From assembly GCF_900102525.1 (NCBI RefSeq), contig NZ_FNBZ01000010.1:23214-87213 (forward strand): DNA of 64,000 bases, in the 5' to 3' direction. A program made the translations under genes and the position numbers. The stretch is from Allobosea robiniae (lineage in GTDB: Bacteria > Pseudomonadota > Alphaproteobacteria > Rhizobiales > Beijerinckiaceae). Of this stretch, positions 26,029-35,342 are shown in pieces; positions within the stretch are counted from its first letter, which is position 1; every line of letters starts with the position of its first letter. A model generated the notes under the pieces. It did no database searches. It had not been told where the DNA came from and worked only from the letters and a program-made list of their open reading frames with translations.

Positions 26029-27518
26029 TCGTGGACCGTGCCGAGCTCGTCGCCGAGGCCATCAGGTCGGGCACGCTCGCCGGTCTGCCGGGCGGGCATT
26101 TCATCGATGGGCGCTTCGTCGAGTCCGTCTCAGGGCGACGGATGGAGAGCTTCGATCCCGGCCGGGGCAAGGCCTTCGCCACGGTCGCGGCCGGTGACGG
26201 CGCGGATATCGATCGCGCGGTCGCAGCCGCCCGCGCGGCCCTGTCCGGTCCATGGTCGCGTCTGAGCCCGGCTGCGCGCGGCGAGATCCTGATGCGGGCG
26301 AGCCGCCTGATCGCCGAGCGCGCGGCCCGTTTCGCCGTGGTCGAGACCCTCGATTCCGGCAAGCGCCTTGCGGAAGCCGAGGGCGATGTCGGCGGCGTCG
26401 TGAAGGCCTTCGCCTATTATGCCGGCGCGGCCGACAAGCTGCATGGCGACAGCATGCCGCTCGGCCCTGACCATGTCGGGCTGACGATCGAGGAGCCGGT
26501 CGGCGTCGCCGCCCAGGTCGTGCCCTGGAACTATCCGCTCTCGACGGCGGCGCGCGGCATAGCTCCCGCGCTTGCAGCCGGCTGCACGCTCGTAGTGAAG
26601 CCGGCCGAGCAGACGCCCTTCACGACGCTGATGCTGGCGGAATTGCTTGACGAGGCCGGCCTGCCCGCAGGCGTGCTCAACGTCGTTGCCGGCACCGGCA
26701 CTGATGCAGGCGCTGCCCTCGTCGCCCATCCCGGCATCGACCACATCACTTTCACCGGCTCGGTCGCGACCGGACAGCGCGTGATGCGGGCCGCGGCCGA
26801 GCATGTCACCCGGCTCGTGCTCGAGCTCGGCGGCAAATCTCCCCTCGTCGTGCTCGCCGATTGCGATCTCGACGCGGCCGTGGCCGGCATCATGGAAGCG
26901 ATCTTCGAGAATGCCGGGCAGATCTGCTCGGCCGGCTCGCGCCTGATCGTCGAGGAGGCGATTGCCGCCCCCTTGCTCGAACGCCTCGTCGCCAGCGCGC
27001 AGGCTTTGCGGCCGGGCCATGGCCTTGGCGATGCCGGGATCGGGCCGATCAATTCCCCGGCGCAGCTCGCGCGCGTCGCCGGCCATGTCGACCGCGCCCG
27101 CGCCGCCGGTAATCGCATTCTCACTGGTGGCGCGATCGTACCGCCCGAGGAATGCGGCGGCGGCTGGTTCTACCAGCCGACCATCGTGCTGGCTGATGGT
27201 CCGGACGATCCGCTGGTGCAGGAGGAAATCTTCGGCCCGGTGCTGACGGTGCAGGTCATTCCCGATTTCGAGGCGGCGATCGCAGCTGCGAATGCCACCT
27301 CCTATGCGCTGGTCGCCGGCATCTACACGCGCGATCACGCCAGGGCCTGGCGCTATGCACGGGCCGTCGATGCTGGGCAGGTCTATATCAACGAGTTCTT
27401 CGCCGGTGGCATCGCGATGCCCTTCGGCGGCAACCGCAAATCCGGCTTCGGCCGCGCCAAGGGCATGGCGGGCTTGCGCTCCTATTGCAAGCTCAAGAGT
27501 GTGGTGGCGCGAATCTGA
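26025..27518 (+). CDS. aldehyde dehydrogenase (second copy, betaine/aminoaldehyde type)
   Basis: A 497-residue ALDH with catalytic Cys301 (NAGQICSAGSR) and Glu267 (LELGGKSP), and the NAD-site PWNYPLSTAARGIAPALAAG near 167. The start is GTG at 26025 overlapping the preceding stop (GTGA); a second GTG lies at 26031. It has the length and motifs of the betaine-aldehyde/gamma-glutamyl-aminobutyraldehyde group and differs clearly from the ALDH at 18705-20093. It precedes the PuuB-like oxidase, whose aldehyde product it could oxidise (inference). Confidence 0.92.
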   Translation: MIVDRAELVAEAIRSGTLAGLPGGHFIDGRFVESVSGRRMESFDPGRGKAFATVAAGDGADIDRAVAAARAALSGPWSRLSPAARGEILMRASRLIAERAARFAVVETLDSGKRLAEAEGDVGGVVKAFAYYAGAADKLHGDSMPLGPDHVGLTIEEPVGVAAQVVPWNYPLSTAARGIAPALAAGCTLVVKPAEQTPFTTLMLAELLDEAGLPAGVLNVVAGTGTDAGAALVAHPGIDHITFTGSVATGQRVMRAAAEHVTRLVLELGGKSPLVVLADCDLDAAVAGIMEAIFENAGQICSAGSRLIVEEAIAAPLLERLVASAQALRPGHGLGDAGIGPINSPAQLARVAGHVDRARAAGNRILTGGAIVPPEECGGGWFYQPTIVLADGPDDPLVQEEIFGPVLTVQVIPDFEAAIAAANATSYALVAGIYTRDHARAWRYARAVDAGQVYINEFFAGGIAMPFGGNRKSGFGRAKGMAGLRSYCKLKSVVARI

Positions 27519-27538
27519 TCCGGGGGGATGACGCGATA

Positions 27539-28837
27539 ATGTCGAGCGATCTGTTCGCCAGTGATTTCAAGGCCGCGCCCTATTGGTGGGACGAGGTGCC
27601 TCGGCCCGAGCTGCCGCGCGCCGAGCCGCCGCAGCAAGCGGAAGTCGTCATCGTCGGCTCCGGCTATACCGGCTTGCAGGCTGCGCTCCAGACGGCACGG
27701 GGCGGGCGCCATACCGTCGTCCTCGATGCCGAAGCGGCGGGCTTCGGCTGCAGCACCCGCAATGGCGGCCAGATCTCGACCAGCGTGAAGCCGGGCTTCG
27801 ACGAACTCGCCCGCCGCCATGGCCGGGAGCGCGCCTTCGCGATCATGCAGGAGGGCCGGAATTCGCTGCGCTATATCGGCGATTTCGTCCGTGACGAGGG
27901 GATCGATTGCGATTTCGGCGTCGTCGGCCGCTTCCATGCCGCGCATGCGCCCGGCAGATACGAGGAGCTGGCCCGCAGCGTCGGCACCCAGCCGAAAGGG
28001 CTGGAAGTCGCCTGCCATGTCGTGCCGCGCTCCGAGCAGCGCTGCGAGATCGGCTCCGATCTCTACCATGGCGGCGTCGTCTACGAGAGCCATGCCTCGA
28101 TCAATCCCGCCCGCTACCATCAGGGCCTGTTGCAGCGCGTCGTCGCCGCAGGCGCCGAACTCGTCCCGCATTGCCCGGCGACGGGGATCGAGCGCATCGG
28201 GCAGGACTTTCTCGTCCAGACGCCGCGCGGAACGATCCGCACCCGCGACGTCGTCATCGCCACCAACGGCTATACCGGCCCGCTGACCGGCTGGCTGCGT
28301 CGTCGCGTCATCCCGATCGGCAGCTATGTCATCGCGACCGAGGCGCTGGAGCCGGAACTGGTCGACAGGCTGATCCCGAAGAACCGCATCGTCAGCGACA
28401 CCCGCAAGGTCGTCTATTATTACCGGGCTTCGCCGGATCGGCGGCGCATCCTGTTCGGCGGCCGCGTCTCGCTGAGCGAGACCGATCCGCGCCGCAGCGG
28501 GCCGCTGCTGCATGGCGCGATGAGCCGGATTTTCCCGGAGCTCGCCAATCGCAAGATCAGCCATTCCTGGTGCGGCTTCGTGGCCTACAGCTTCGACGAG
28601 CTGATGCATATCGGCCGCCATGACGGCACGCATTACGCCATGGGCTATTGCGGCTCCGGCGTCGGCATGGCGAGCTATCTCGGCATGCGGCTGGGCCAGC
28701 AGGTGCTCGGCCTTGCGGAAGGCAAGACCGCCTTCGACGGATTGCCCTTCCAGACGCGGCCCTTCTACAGCGGCAATCCCTGGTTCCTCGCGCCTTCGGT
28801 CCTCTACTACAGCTGGCGTGATCGTCTCGCGCGCTAA
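27539..28837 (+). CDS. FAD-dependent amine/gamma-glutamylpolyamine oxidase (DAO family, PuuB-like)
   Basis: A 432-residue flavoprotein. The N-terminal motif AAPYWWDEVPRPE is typical of PuuB/OrdL-type enzymes and is followed by the dinucleotide fold EVVIVGSGYTGLQAAL near 35. The substrate-domain residues include the ATNGYTGPL segment near 243 and the C-terminal FAD-capping MGYCGSGVGMASYLG near 366. It starts 20 bases after the ALDH stop. These enzymes oxidise gamma-glutamylated or free amines to aldehydes, releasing ammonia or amine and peroxide. With the GS-like ligase and ALDHs it fits a gamma-glutamylation route for amine use. Confidence 0.9.
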   Translation: MSSDLFASDFKAAPYWWDEVPRPELPRAEPPQQAEVVIVGSGYTGLQAALQTARGGRHTVVLDAEAAGFGCSTRNGGQISTSVKPGFDELARRHGRERAFAIMQEGRNSLRYIGDFVRDEGIDCDFGVVGRFHAAHAPGRYEELARSVGTQPKGLEVACHVVPRSEQRCEIGSDLYHGGVVYESHASINPARYHQGLLQRVVAAGAELVPHCPATGIERIGQDFLVQTPRGTIRTRDVVIATNGYTGPLTGWLRRRVIPIGSYVIATEALEPELVDRLIPKNRIVSDTRKVVYYYRASPDRRRILFGGRVSLSETDPRRSGPLLHGAMSRIFPELANRKISHSWCGFVAYSFDELMHIGRHDGTHYAMGYCGSGVGMASYLGMRLGQQVLGLAEGKTAFDGLPFQTRPFYSGNPWFLAPSVLYYSWRDRLAR

Positions 28838-28845
28838 CTTATCGG

Positions 28846-28892
28846 ATTGGTCGCCCCGAATTCTCAGAGTGGACCTTATGGCCAGACCAATT
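28846..28892. promoter_or_regulatory. second putative MocR operator, upstream of the Pot-type importer
   Basis: Sequence 28867-28892 matches the stretch at 24825-24850 at 20 of 26 positions. In addition ATTGGTC (28846-28852) and GACCAAT (28885-28891) form a perfect 7-bp inverted repeat around it. The gap between the oxidase and the binding-protein gene is 155 bases, enough for a separate promoter. Binding by the MocR protein at 23247-24788 is inference. Confidence 0.6.
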
Positions 28893-28992
28893 TCGCCGGA
28901 CCCTGCATGAGGCGAGACGTGCGGACGCCGCTTGCAGGCCAACCGCGCGCTCATCTTTGGGGAACGCATCGTTCAAACGGGAGAACAGACAC

Positions 28993-30054
28993 ATGCCGCG
29001 CCAGCCGATCACGCCGACGAAAACGGCCCTTGCCCTCGTCATGGGCCTGGGCCTGTCGAGCGCTGCGCCCGCCTGGGCGCAGGAACTGACCGTCGTCTCC
29101 TTCGGTGGCTCCTACCAGGAGGGGCAGAGCAAGGCGCTCTTCCAGCCTGCCGCCAAGGCGCTGGGCATCAAGATCAAGGAGGAGACCTATACCAGCATCG
29201 CAGACCTGCGCCTCAAGGTGAAGGCCGGTGCCGTGACCTGGGACGTGGTCGCCAGCGGCTCCGGAAGCGCCGCCCGCGCCGGCGCAGAGGGCATCCTCGA
29301 GAAGCTCGACTACAAGGTCATCGACACCTCGAACTTCCTGCCCGGCACCAAGCAGGATTATTGCGTCGGCGGCGACGTTTTCTCGACCGTGCTCGCCTGG
29401 AACACCAAGACCTACGGCCAGAACGGGCCGCAGAGCTGGGCCGATTTCTGGGACGTGAAGAAGTTCCCCGGCAAGCGCTCCTATCGCAAGAGCGTGGCCG
29501 GCGCGCTGGAGCCGGCCCTGATGGCCGACGGCGTTCCCGCCGACAAGGTCTACGAGGTCCTGTCCCAGCCCGGCGGTATCGAGCGCGCGATCAAGAAAAT
29601 CCGCGAATTGAAGCCGCATATCGCGGTCTGGTGGAGTTCGGGCGCGCAGCATGCCCAGCTGATGAAGGACGGCGAGGTCGACATGATCACCGGCTGGAAC
29701 GGCCGCTTCGATGTCGCCGCCAAGGACGGCGCCAAGGTCGCCTATACCTTCAACCAGGGCCTGCTCGACTATGACTGTTTCGCGATCGCCAAGGGCGCGC
29801 CGAACAAGGATCTGGCGATGAAGTTTCTCGCCGAGATCAGCAAGCCGCAATACCAAGCCGAGTTCACGAAGTACATCACCTACGGCCCGACCAACAAGAA
29901 GGCCTATGAGGGCGGGGCGATCGATGCGGCCTATGCCAAGACCCTGCCGTCCCATCCCGACAATGCCGGCAAGCAACTGACGATCGATCTGGACTGGTAC
30001 ATCAAGTTCGAAGCCCAGGCTTCCTCCGCCTACCAGAACATGCTGACCGAATGA
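28993..30054 (+). CDS. polyamine-type ABC transporter substrate-binding protein (PotD/PotF-like)
   Basis: Periplasmic binding protein of 353 residues. The ATG at 28993 (GGGAGAA upstream) begins a signal peptide ending APAWAQ, about residue 30. The mature start ELTVVSFGGSYQEGQSKALF and the later WNTKTYG, PQSWADFWD and TGWNGRF segments are those of the spermidine/putrescine-like cluster. It is the first gene of a complete importer (ATPase and two permeases follow with overlaps). The family also carries other amines, opines and amino-alcohols, so the ligand is open. Confidence 0.93.
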   Translation: MPRQPITPTKTALALVMGLGLSSAAPAWAQELTVVSFGGSYQEGQSKALFQPAAKALGIKIKEETYTSIADLRLKVKAGAVTWDVVASGSGSAARAGAEGILEKLDYKVIDTSNFLPGTKQDYCVGGDVFSTVLAWNTKTYGQNGPQSWADFWDVKKFPGKRSYRKSVAGALEPALMADGVPADKVYEVLSQPGGIERAIKKIRELKPHIAVWWSSGAQHAQLMKDGEVDMITGWNGRFDVAAKDGAKVAYTFNQGLLDYDCFAIAKGAPNKDLAMKFLAEISKPQYQAEFTKYITYGPTNKKAYEGGAIDAAYAKTLPSHPDNAGKQLTIDLDWYIKFEAQASSAYQNMLTE

Positions 30055-31190
30055 GACTGGCCGGCGATCACGAGCGGCCGCGCGATGTGGCCGCTTCTGC
30101 CTCGGGCTCCGCGACGGCCTTGCCCATCGCGGTCCGGCGGCTGAGCAAGGCCTATGGCGCGGTGCCGGTGCTGGACGAGATCGATCTTGATGTCCGGCCC
30201 GGCGAGTTCCTGACGCTGCTCGGCCCGTCCGGCTCGGGCAAGACGACGCTCTTGATGGCGATCGCCGGTTTTCTTAGGCCCGACAAGGGGTCGATCCGCT
30301 TCGGCGAGCGCGAGGTCGTCCGCCTCGCGCCGCACAAGCGCGAGATCGGCATGGTCTTCCAGAACTACGCGCTGTTTCCGCATATGGATGTCGCCCGCAA
30401 TGTCGGCTTTCCCTTGCGGTTGCGGCGTGTGCCGGCGGCCGAGACCGCCCGGCGCGTCGAGTCGGCGCTGGAGATGTTCCAGCTCGGCGGCTTCGGTACC
30501 CGCCGGATCGACCAGCTTTCCGGCGGCCAGCGCCAGCGCGTCGCGCTCGCCCGCGCCATCGTCTTCGAGCCGCGCATCATCCTGATGGACGAGCCGCTTT
30601 CGGCGCTGGACAAGCAATTGCGCGAGCGCATGCAGATCGAATTGCGCCAGCTCCATGAGCGCTTGGGCACCACCACCGTCTATGTCACGCATGACCAGCG
30701 CGAGGCGCTGACCATGTCGGACCGCGTCGCCATCCTCGATCGCGGCCGCATCGCCCGCATCGACACGCCGCGCGCGATCTATGACGATCCCGGCAGCCGT
30801 TTCGTCGCCGAGTTTATCGGCGAATCCTCCTTCCTCGACGTAGCGATCGCGAATGGCATCGCTCGCGCCGCCGGTGCGACCATCCGCGCCGACAACCTTC
30901 CGACGCGGCAGGGCCGCTGCACGATGGTGCTGCGGCCGGAGCGCCTGCATCTGCTCGGACCGGGCGAAGGGGAGGGAATGAATTGCTTCGAAGGCCGCGT
31001 GACGGGCGCGGTCTACCAAGGCGACACGCTGCTGTTGCAGACGGTCCTGAACGGCGGGAGCCCGGTTGCGCTGCGCCTGACGACGCGTGGCGGCGAAGGC
31101 CCGCCGCCCGTACCGGGTACGCCCGTCCGCATCGGCATTGCCGTCTCCGATACCGTGCTGCTGCCCGACGAGGCGCGGGGCGCGCCGTGA
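30051..31190 (+). CDS. polyamine-type ABC transporter ATP-binding protein (PotA-like)
   Basis: ATPase of 379 residues with Walker A GPSGSGKTT at 58-66, Q-loop QNYALFPH near 104, signature LSGGQRQRV from 156, Walker B ILMDEP at 177-182, and a C-terminal TOBE regulatory domain from about 270. The ATG overlaps the binding-protein stop (ATGA) and the stop overlaps the next start (GTGA). An N-terminal extension of about 25 residues before the ABC fold is longer than usual. Confidence 0.95.
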   Translation: MRLAGDHERPRDVAASASGSATALPIAVRRLSKAYGAVPVLDEIDLDVRPGEFLTLLGPSGSGKTTLLMAIAGFLRPDKGSIRFGEREVVRLAPHKREIGMVFQNYALFPHMDVARNVGFPLRLRRVPAAETARRVESALEMFQLGGFGTRRIDQLSGGQRQRVALARAIVFEPRIILMDEPLSALDKQLRERMQIELRQLHERLGTTTVYVTHDQREALTMSDRVAILDRGRIARIDTPRAIYDDPGSRFVAEFIGESSFLDVAIANGIARAAGATIRADNLPTRQGRCTMVLRPERLHLLGPGEGEGMNCFEGRVTGAVYQGDTLLLQTVLNGGSPVALRLTTRGGEGPPPVPGTPVRIGIAVSDTVLLPDEARGAP

Positions 31191-32101
31191 CGGCCGCGAG
31201 CGCCTTCGATTCCGCCGGCCCGGCCGGCGATGACCACGCCGCCGGCCTGCGGCGCGACCAGTGGCGCGAGCGCATGGGGTTGGCCAGCCTCGCGGCACCG
31301 GCGCTCCTGCTCGTCACGATCACCATGCTGGTTCCGGTCGGCTGGCTCTTCGGCCTGTCCTTCCTCGACGACAACGGCGCGCTGAGCCTCGAACACTATC
31401 GGCGCATGCTGGCCGAGCCCTCTTATGGCCGGACCTTCCGCACCACCTTCGAGATCAGCTTCGTCACCACGCTGATCTGCATCCTGCTCGGCTATCCCCT
31501 GGCCTATTTCCTGTCGCAACTGCCAAGGCGGGCCGCCAATCTCTGCATGATCGCGGTGCTCTTGCCGTTCTGGACCTCGCTTCTGGTGCGCACCTATGCC
31601 TGGCTCGTGCTGCTCCAGCGTAGCGGCCTGATCAACACATGGGGCATGAAGCTCGGCCTCTGGAGCGAGCCCTTGCAGCTCGTTCACAACATGGGCGGCA
31701 CGCTGATCGGCATGGTCCATATCATGCTGCCCTTCATGGTGCTGCCGCTCTACGGCACGATGCGCGCGATCGACCGGAACCTGCTGCGCGCCGCCGCCAG
31801 CCTCGGCTCCACGCCGGTCCACGGCTTCTGGACTGTGTTCTTCCCGCTCTCGCTGCCCGGGCTCGCGGCCGGCGCTTCGCTCGTCTTCGTGCTCTGCCTC
31901 GGCTTCTATGTGACGCCGGCCATGCTCGGCGGCGGCAAGGTGACGATGGTCTCGAACCGCATCGCCAACGATATCGAACTGTTCTTCAACTGGGGCGCGG
32001 CGAGCGCGCTCGGCGTCGTGCTGCTGGTAATCACGCTGGTCGTGCTCGTGCTGGCGGCGCGGTTGTCGCGCGGCGCCGGCCTGTTCGGGGCGGGGCACTG
32101 A
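31187..32101 (+). CDS. polyamine-type ABC transporter permease (PotB-like)
   Basis: Inner-membrane permease of 304 residues with six to seven helices. The segment LLPFWTSLLVRTYAWLVLLQ near 125 and the EAA-like loop RAAASLGSTPVHGFWTVFFPLSLPG near 204 are characteristic. It starts at a GTG overlapping the stop of the ATPase gene. A cytosolic N-terminal tail of about 35 residues precedes the first helix. It pairs with the PotC-like permease one base downstream. Confidence 0.94.
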   Translation: MTAASAFDSAGPAGDDHAAGLRRDQWRERMGLASLAAPALLLVTITMLVPVGWLFGLSFLDDNGALSLEHYRRMLAEPSYGRTFRTTFEISFVTTLICILLGYPLAYFLSQLPRRAANLCMIAVLLPFWTSLLVRTYAWLVLLQRSGLINTWGMKLGLWSEPLQLVHNMGGTLIGMVHIMLPFMVLPLYGTMRAIDRNLLRAAASLGSTPVHGFWTVFFPLSLPGLAAGASLVFVLCLGFYVTPAMLGGGKVTMVSNRIANDIELFFNWGAASALGVVLLVITLVVLVLAARLSRGAGLFGAGH

Positions 32102-32102
32102 G

Positions 32103-32918
32103 ATGAGCTGGCTCGATCGTCCCGCCAGCGACACGCAGATCAGCCATGGCGCGCGGCTCTGGCTCTATGCGGTCGGCGCGCTGGTGCTGGCCTTCCTGGC
32201 CATACCGACGCTGATCGTCATCCCGATGTCCTTCTCCCAGTCGCAATATCTGGAGTTCCCGCCGCGGGAATGGTCGCTGCGCTGGTACGAGGCCTATTTT
32301 GCCTCGTCGAGCTGGATGGCGGCGACCGCGACCTCGTTCAAGGCAGGCTTCTGCACGGCATTGCTGGCGACACCGATGGGCACCCTCGCAGCCTACGGCC
32401 TGCACACCGCGCGCCTGCGCTTCGTGGGGCTCGCGATCCTCGCCCTGCTGACGCCGACGATTGTGCCGGTAATCCTCGTCGGCATCGCGCTGTTCTACGC
32501 TTATGTGCAGCTCAAGATGGTCAATTCCTTCCTCGGCATCGTTCTGGCGCATACGATGCTGGCCGTGCCGATCGTGATGATGATCGTCGGCTCGGCCCTG
32601 AAGAGCTTCGATCTCGATCAGGAGCGCGTGGCGCGCAGCCTCGGCGCCACGCGAACCCAAGCCTTCCTGCAGGTGACGGCGCCGCAGATCGGCTTTGCCC
32701 TCGTCACCTCGGCGGTGCTGTCCTTCCTGACCTCCTTCGACGAGGTCGTGATCGCGCTTTTCGTCTCCGGCGGCGATAACGCCACGCTGACGCGGATGAT
32801 GTTCCTGGCGCTGCGCGACCAGATCGACCCCACCATCGCCGCGATCTCGACGATCATGATCGTGATGACGTCGCTGCTGCTGGCGGTGTCGCAGCTCTTC
32901 GGCAAAAGCGAGACCTGA
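32103..32918 (+). CDS. polyamine-type ABC transporter permease (PotC-like)
   Basis: Second permease, 271 residues, with helix 1 near 18-40, the MSFSQSQYLEFPPREWSLRWY loop near 44 (typical of PotC-like proteins) and the EAA loop RSLGATRTQAFLQVTAPQIG near 180. It ends the importer operon and is followed by an 11-bp hairpin and the convergent flotillin gene. Confidence 0.94.
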   Translation: MSWLDRPASDTQISHGARLWLYAVGALVLAFLAIPTLIVIPMSFSQSQYLEFPPREWSLRWYEAYFASSSWMAATATSFKAGFCTALLATPMGTLAAYGLHTARLRFVGLAILALLTPTIVPVILVGIALFYAYVQLKMVNSFLGIVLAHTMLAVPIVMMIVGSALKSFDLDQERVARSLGATRTQAFLQVTAPQIGFALVTSAVLSFLTSFDEVVIALFVSGGDNATLTRMMFLALRDQIDPTIAAISTIMIVMTSLLLAVSQLFGKSET

Positions 32919-32939
32919 GGGGTCGCAGGCCATCAACAA

Positions 32940-32967
32940 GACGCCGGCCGTGGGAGCGGCCGGCGTC
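32940..32967. terminator. bidirectional hairpin terminator between potC-like and flotillin genes
   Basis: A perfect 11-bp stem GACGCCGGCCG/CGGCCGGCGTC with loop TGGGAG sits in the 75-base gap between two convergent genes. There is no strong T-run on either side, which is common in high-GC genomes. Confidence 0.7.
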
Positions 32968-32993
32968 GTGAATATCCTGATGGAAGCCTGGCT

Positions 32994-34688
32994 CTACGTC
33001 TTCGGCTCGGCCGCAGGCGCCGGCTGCGCGGGCGCCTTGCTCGCCCCGCCCACGGACGCGGCCAATAGCGCCTGCGTCGGATCGGCGCCCTCGAACCCGG
33101 CCTGCTTCAGGATCTCGTCGAGGATCGGCTTCTGCGCGGTGAAGCTGAGCAACTGGCTCGACAGATCGCGGACCGCGCCCGCCTGCTCGCCGCCCGCACC
33201 GCCATTCATCGCGCCGACGAGATTGCCGGCGCTGAAGATGCGGATATCCGAGATCTTCTCGATCGGCTTCATCGCCTGCGCCAGGGCGGCCGGCACGATG
33301 TCGACGCGGGCCTTGTTGAGTTCGAATTCGATGATCGCCGGCGACAGCGCGTTGCGGGCCTCGTTCTTGGCCCGCTCGGCCCGCGCCTGCGCCTCGCCGA
33401 GTTCGATCACGCCGGCCGCGCGAATCTTGGCGGCGGCGGCTTCCGCCTCCGCTTCGATCTTGGTCGCGGCCGCGAGGTTTTCCGCGGCCTGACGCTCGGC
33501 CTCGGCCTTGACGGTGACCGCTGTGGCCTCCTGCTCGGCAATACGGCGCGCATCGAGCACGGCGATGCGCTTGGCACGTTCGGCGATCTCGACCTCGCGG
33601 GCCGTCGTCACCTGCTCTTCGGCGGTGATGGCGGAAGCCTTGGCCTCGTCGGCGCGGGCGCGGGCGGCCTGTTCCTCCTCGGTCTTCTGGGCAACGGCGA
33701 TCGCCGCCTCGATACGCGCGGTCTCGGTGATCTTGCGGGCTTCCGCCTCACGCTCGGCAATGCCGCGCTCGGCGGCGATGCGGGCGGATTCACGGGCCTG
33801 GCGCGTCTCGGAATCGCGTTCGGCGATGCCGCGCTCGGCTTCGAGCCGCGCCGTCTCCTCATTGAGACGGGCGAGCTGCTCGGCCTTGGCCGCCTCGGCG
33901 CGGGTTTCGGCCGTCTTGTTGGCGATGTCGCGTTCCTGGCTGAGCTCGGCGTCGCGCTGCTCGCGTTCGATCGTCAGGCGGCGCAGCGAGGCCTCGCGGT
34001 CCTTGGTCGCGATCTCGACCTCGTTGTCGCGGACGATCTGGTTGCGCTCGCGCTTGCGCTCCTCGGTGATCTTGGTCAGCGCCGTCAGGCCTTCGGCGTC
34101 GAAGGTATTGTTTGGGTTGAAATGCTTGATATCGGTCTGGTCGAGCCGCGTCAGCGAGACCGATTCCAGTTCCAGACCGTTGGACTGAAGGTCATGCGCG
34201 ACCGCCGCCTGCACCGACTTCACGAACTCGGCCCGCTGCTCCTGCAGATCGCGCAGCGACATGGTGGCGGCGACCGAGCGCAGGCCGTCGACGAACTTGG
34301 CCTCGACCAGTGCCTTGAGGGCATCGGCATCGTTGGTGCGGTCGCCCAGCGTCTGCGCGGCGAGCGCGATGTTCTCGGCATCCGGCTTCACGCGGACATA
34401 GAACTCGGCGGTGATATCCGCCCGCATCCGGTCCTTGGTGATCAGGGACTCGTTCTCGGCGCGCTTCACTTCGAGGCGCAGCGTGCTGAGCGAGACCCAG
34501 GAATAGGAGTGGAAGATCGGCAGGATGACCGAGCCGCCGTCGAGCACCACCTTCTTGCCGCCGAGGCCAGTGCGGACATAGGCCTTGTCGCGCGTCGCCC
34601 GCGTGTAGAGCGACGTCATGATGATGCCGATCACCACGACGGCGACGAGAATGCTGGCGGCGATGATGCCGAGCGTGAAGAAATCCAT
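32994..34688 (-). CDS. flotillin family protein (YqiK-like)
   Basis: Membrane-anchored SPFH protein of 564 residues that scaffolds membrane microdomains. It has one N-terminal transmembrane helix (about 7-29) and an SPFH domain (about 30-210, with RTGLGGKKVVLDGGSVILP). A long Ala/Glu/Arg-rich coiled coil follows at about 215-450, and a low-complexity Ala/Pro tail ends the protein. Within the coil, the unit AERGIAERxxEtRq recurs near 275-310. It is the last gene of the pspA-yqiJ-yqiK-like operon, three bases after the yqiJ-like stop. In E. coli the YqiJ/YqiK pair is linked to membrane integrity (family knowledge). Confidence 0.93.
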   Translation of the reverse strand: MDFFTLGIIAASILVAVVVIGIIMTSLYTRATRDKAYVRTGLGGKKVVLDGGSVILPIFHSYSWVSLSTLRLEVKRAENESLITKDRMRADITAEFYVRVKPDAENIALAAQTLGDRTNDADALKALVEAKFVDGLRSVAATMSLRDLQEQRAEFVKSVQAAVAHDLQSNGLELESVSLTRLDQTDIKHFNPNNTFDAEGLTALTKITEERKRERNQIVRDNEVEIATKDREASLRRLTIEREQRDAELSQERDIANKTAETRAEAAKAEQLARLNEETARLEAERGIAERDSETRQARESARIAAERGIAEREAEARKITETARIEAAIAVAQKTEEEQAARARADEAKASAITAEEQVTTAREVEIAERAKRIAVLDARRIAEQEATAVTVKAEAERQAAENLAAATKIEAEAEAAAAKIRAAGVIELGEAQARAERAKNEARNALSPAIIEFELNKARVDIVPAALAQAMKPIEKISDIRIFSAGNLVGAMNGGAGGEQAGAVRDLSSQLLSFTAQKPILDEILKQAGFEGADPTQALLAASVGGASKAPAQPAPAAEPKT

Positions 34689-34691
34689 GTC

Positions 34692-35342
34692 TCAGACCCC
34701 CGTTGAGGCGCTGTTTGCGACGCTGTCCGGCGCGGGAATGGCCTCGAACAGGCCGTCCGCTCCATCGACGATCAGCACCAGCGTGCCCGTTGCCATCAGA
34801 TGTCCCGGCGCCGCCCTGGCGCGCAGGATGTGAACATTGTCGTACCGGTCCTTCACGCGAACCGAGCCGGGATGGCCCTGGTCGAGCGGGCCGATCGTGA
34901 CGGTGCCGATCAGGCCGATGAATTCTGCCTGGCTCAGCGCATTAGTTTCGTCGCGCGGGATGATGCGGGCGATGCCGCGGCTCGCCCAGCGCGTCGCCGG
35001 CACGGCCGCCAGCATGGCGGCTGGCACGGCGATCAGGAGCGGCAGCGGCCGCAGGATCTGCGCGGCCAGGCTCTGCAGCGCGAAGCCGAAGACGGCGAAG
35101 GCGGTGAGCAGGATCACCGCCAGGACCAGGATCGGCACGCCGCCGGCATTGAGCCAGGACATCCAGCCGCCGAGCAGGCCGGCTTCGTGGTCGCCCGGCC
35201 CGTGATGGCCGAGCCCGTCATCGAGCAGACCAGAGGCCGAGGCGCCGATCAGGACCGAGACCAGCTCGATCAGGCCGAGCCCGGCCACGACCATCAGCGC
35301 CACCCAGAAGGGCGCGGTGCCCGGCTGGATGATGTCGCTCAT
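34692..35342 (-). CDS. YqiJ-like membrane protein with OB-fold (NfeD-like partner of flotillin)
   Basis: A 216-residue protein with an N-terminal helix (PFWVALMVVAGLGLIELVSVL), a His/Gly-rich loop (GLGHHGPGDHEAG), two more helices near 68-110, and a C-terminal OB-like domain (GTVTIGPLDQGHPGSVRVKD region, about 145-205). YqiJ/NfeD-type proteins are almost always next to a flotillin or stomatin, as here, and are thought to bind it at the membrane. Its start shares one base with the pspA stop (TGATG). Confidence 0.88.
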   Translation of the reverse strand: MSDIIQPGTAPFWVALMVVAGLGLIELVSVLIGASASGLLDDGLGHHGPGDHEAGLLGGWMSWLNAGGVPILVLAVILLTAFAVFGFALQSLAAQILRPLPLLIAVPAAMLAAVPATRWASRGIARIIPRDETNALSQAEFIGLIGTVTIGPLDQGHPGSVRVKDRYDNVHILRARAAPGHLMATGTLVLIVDGADGLFEAIPAPDSVANSASTGV

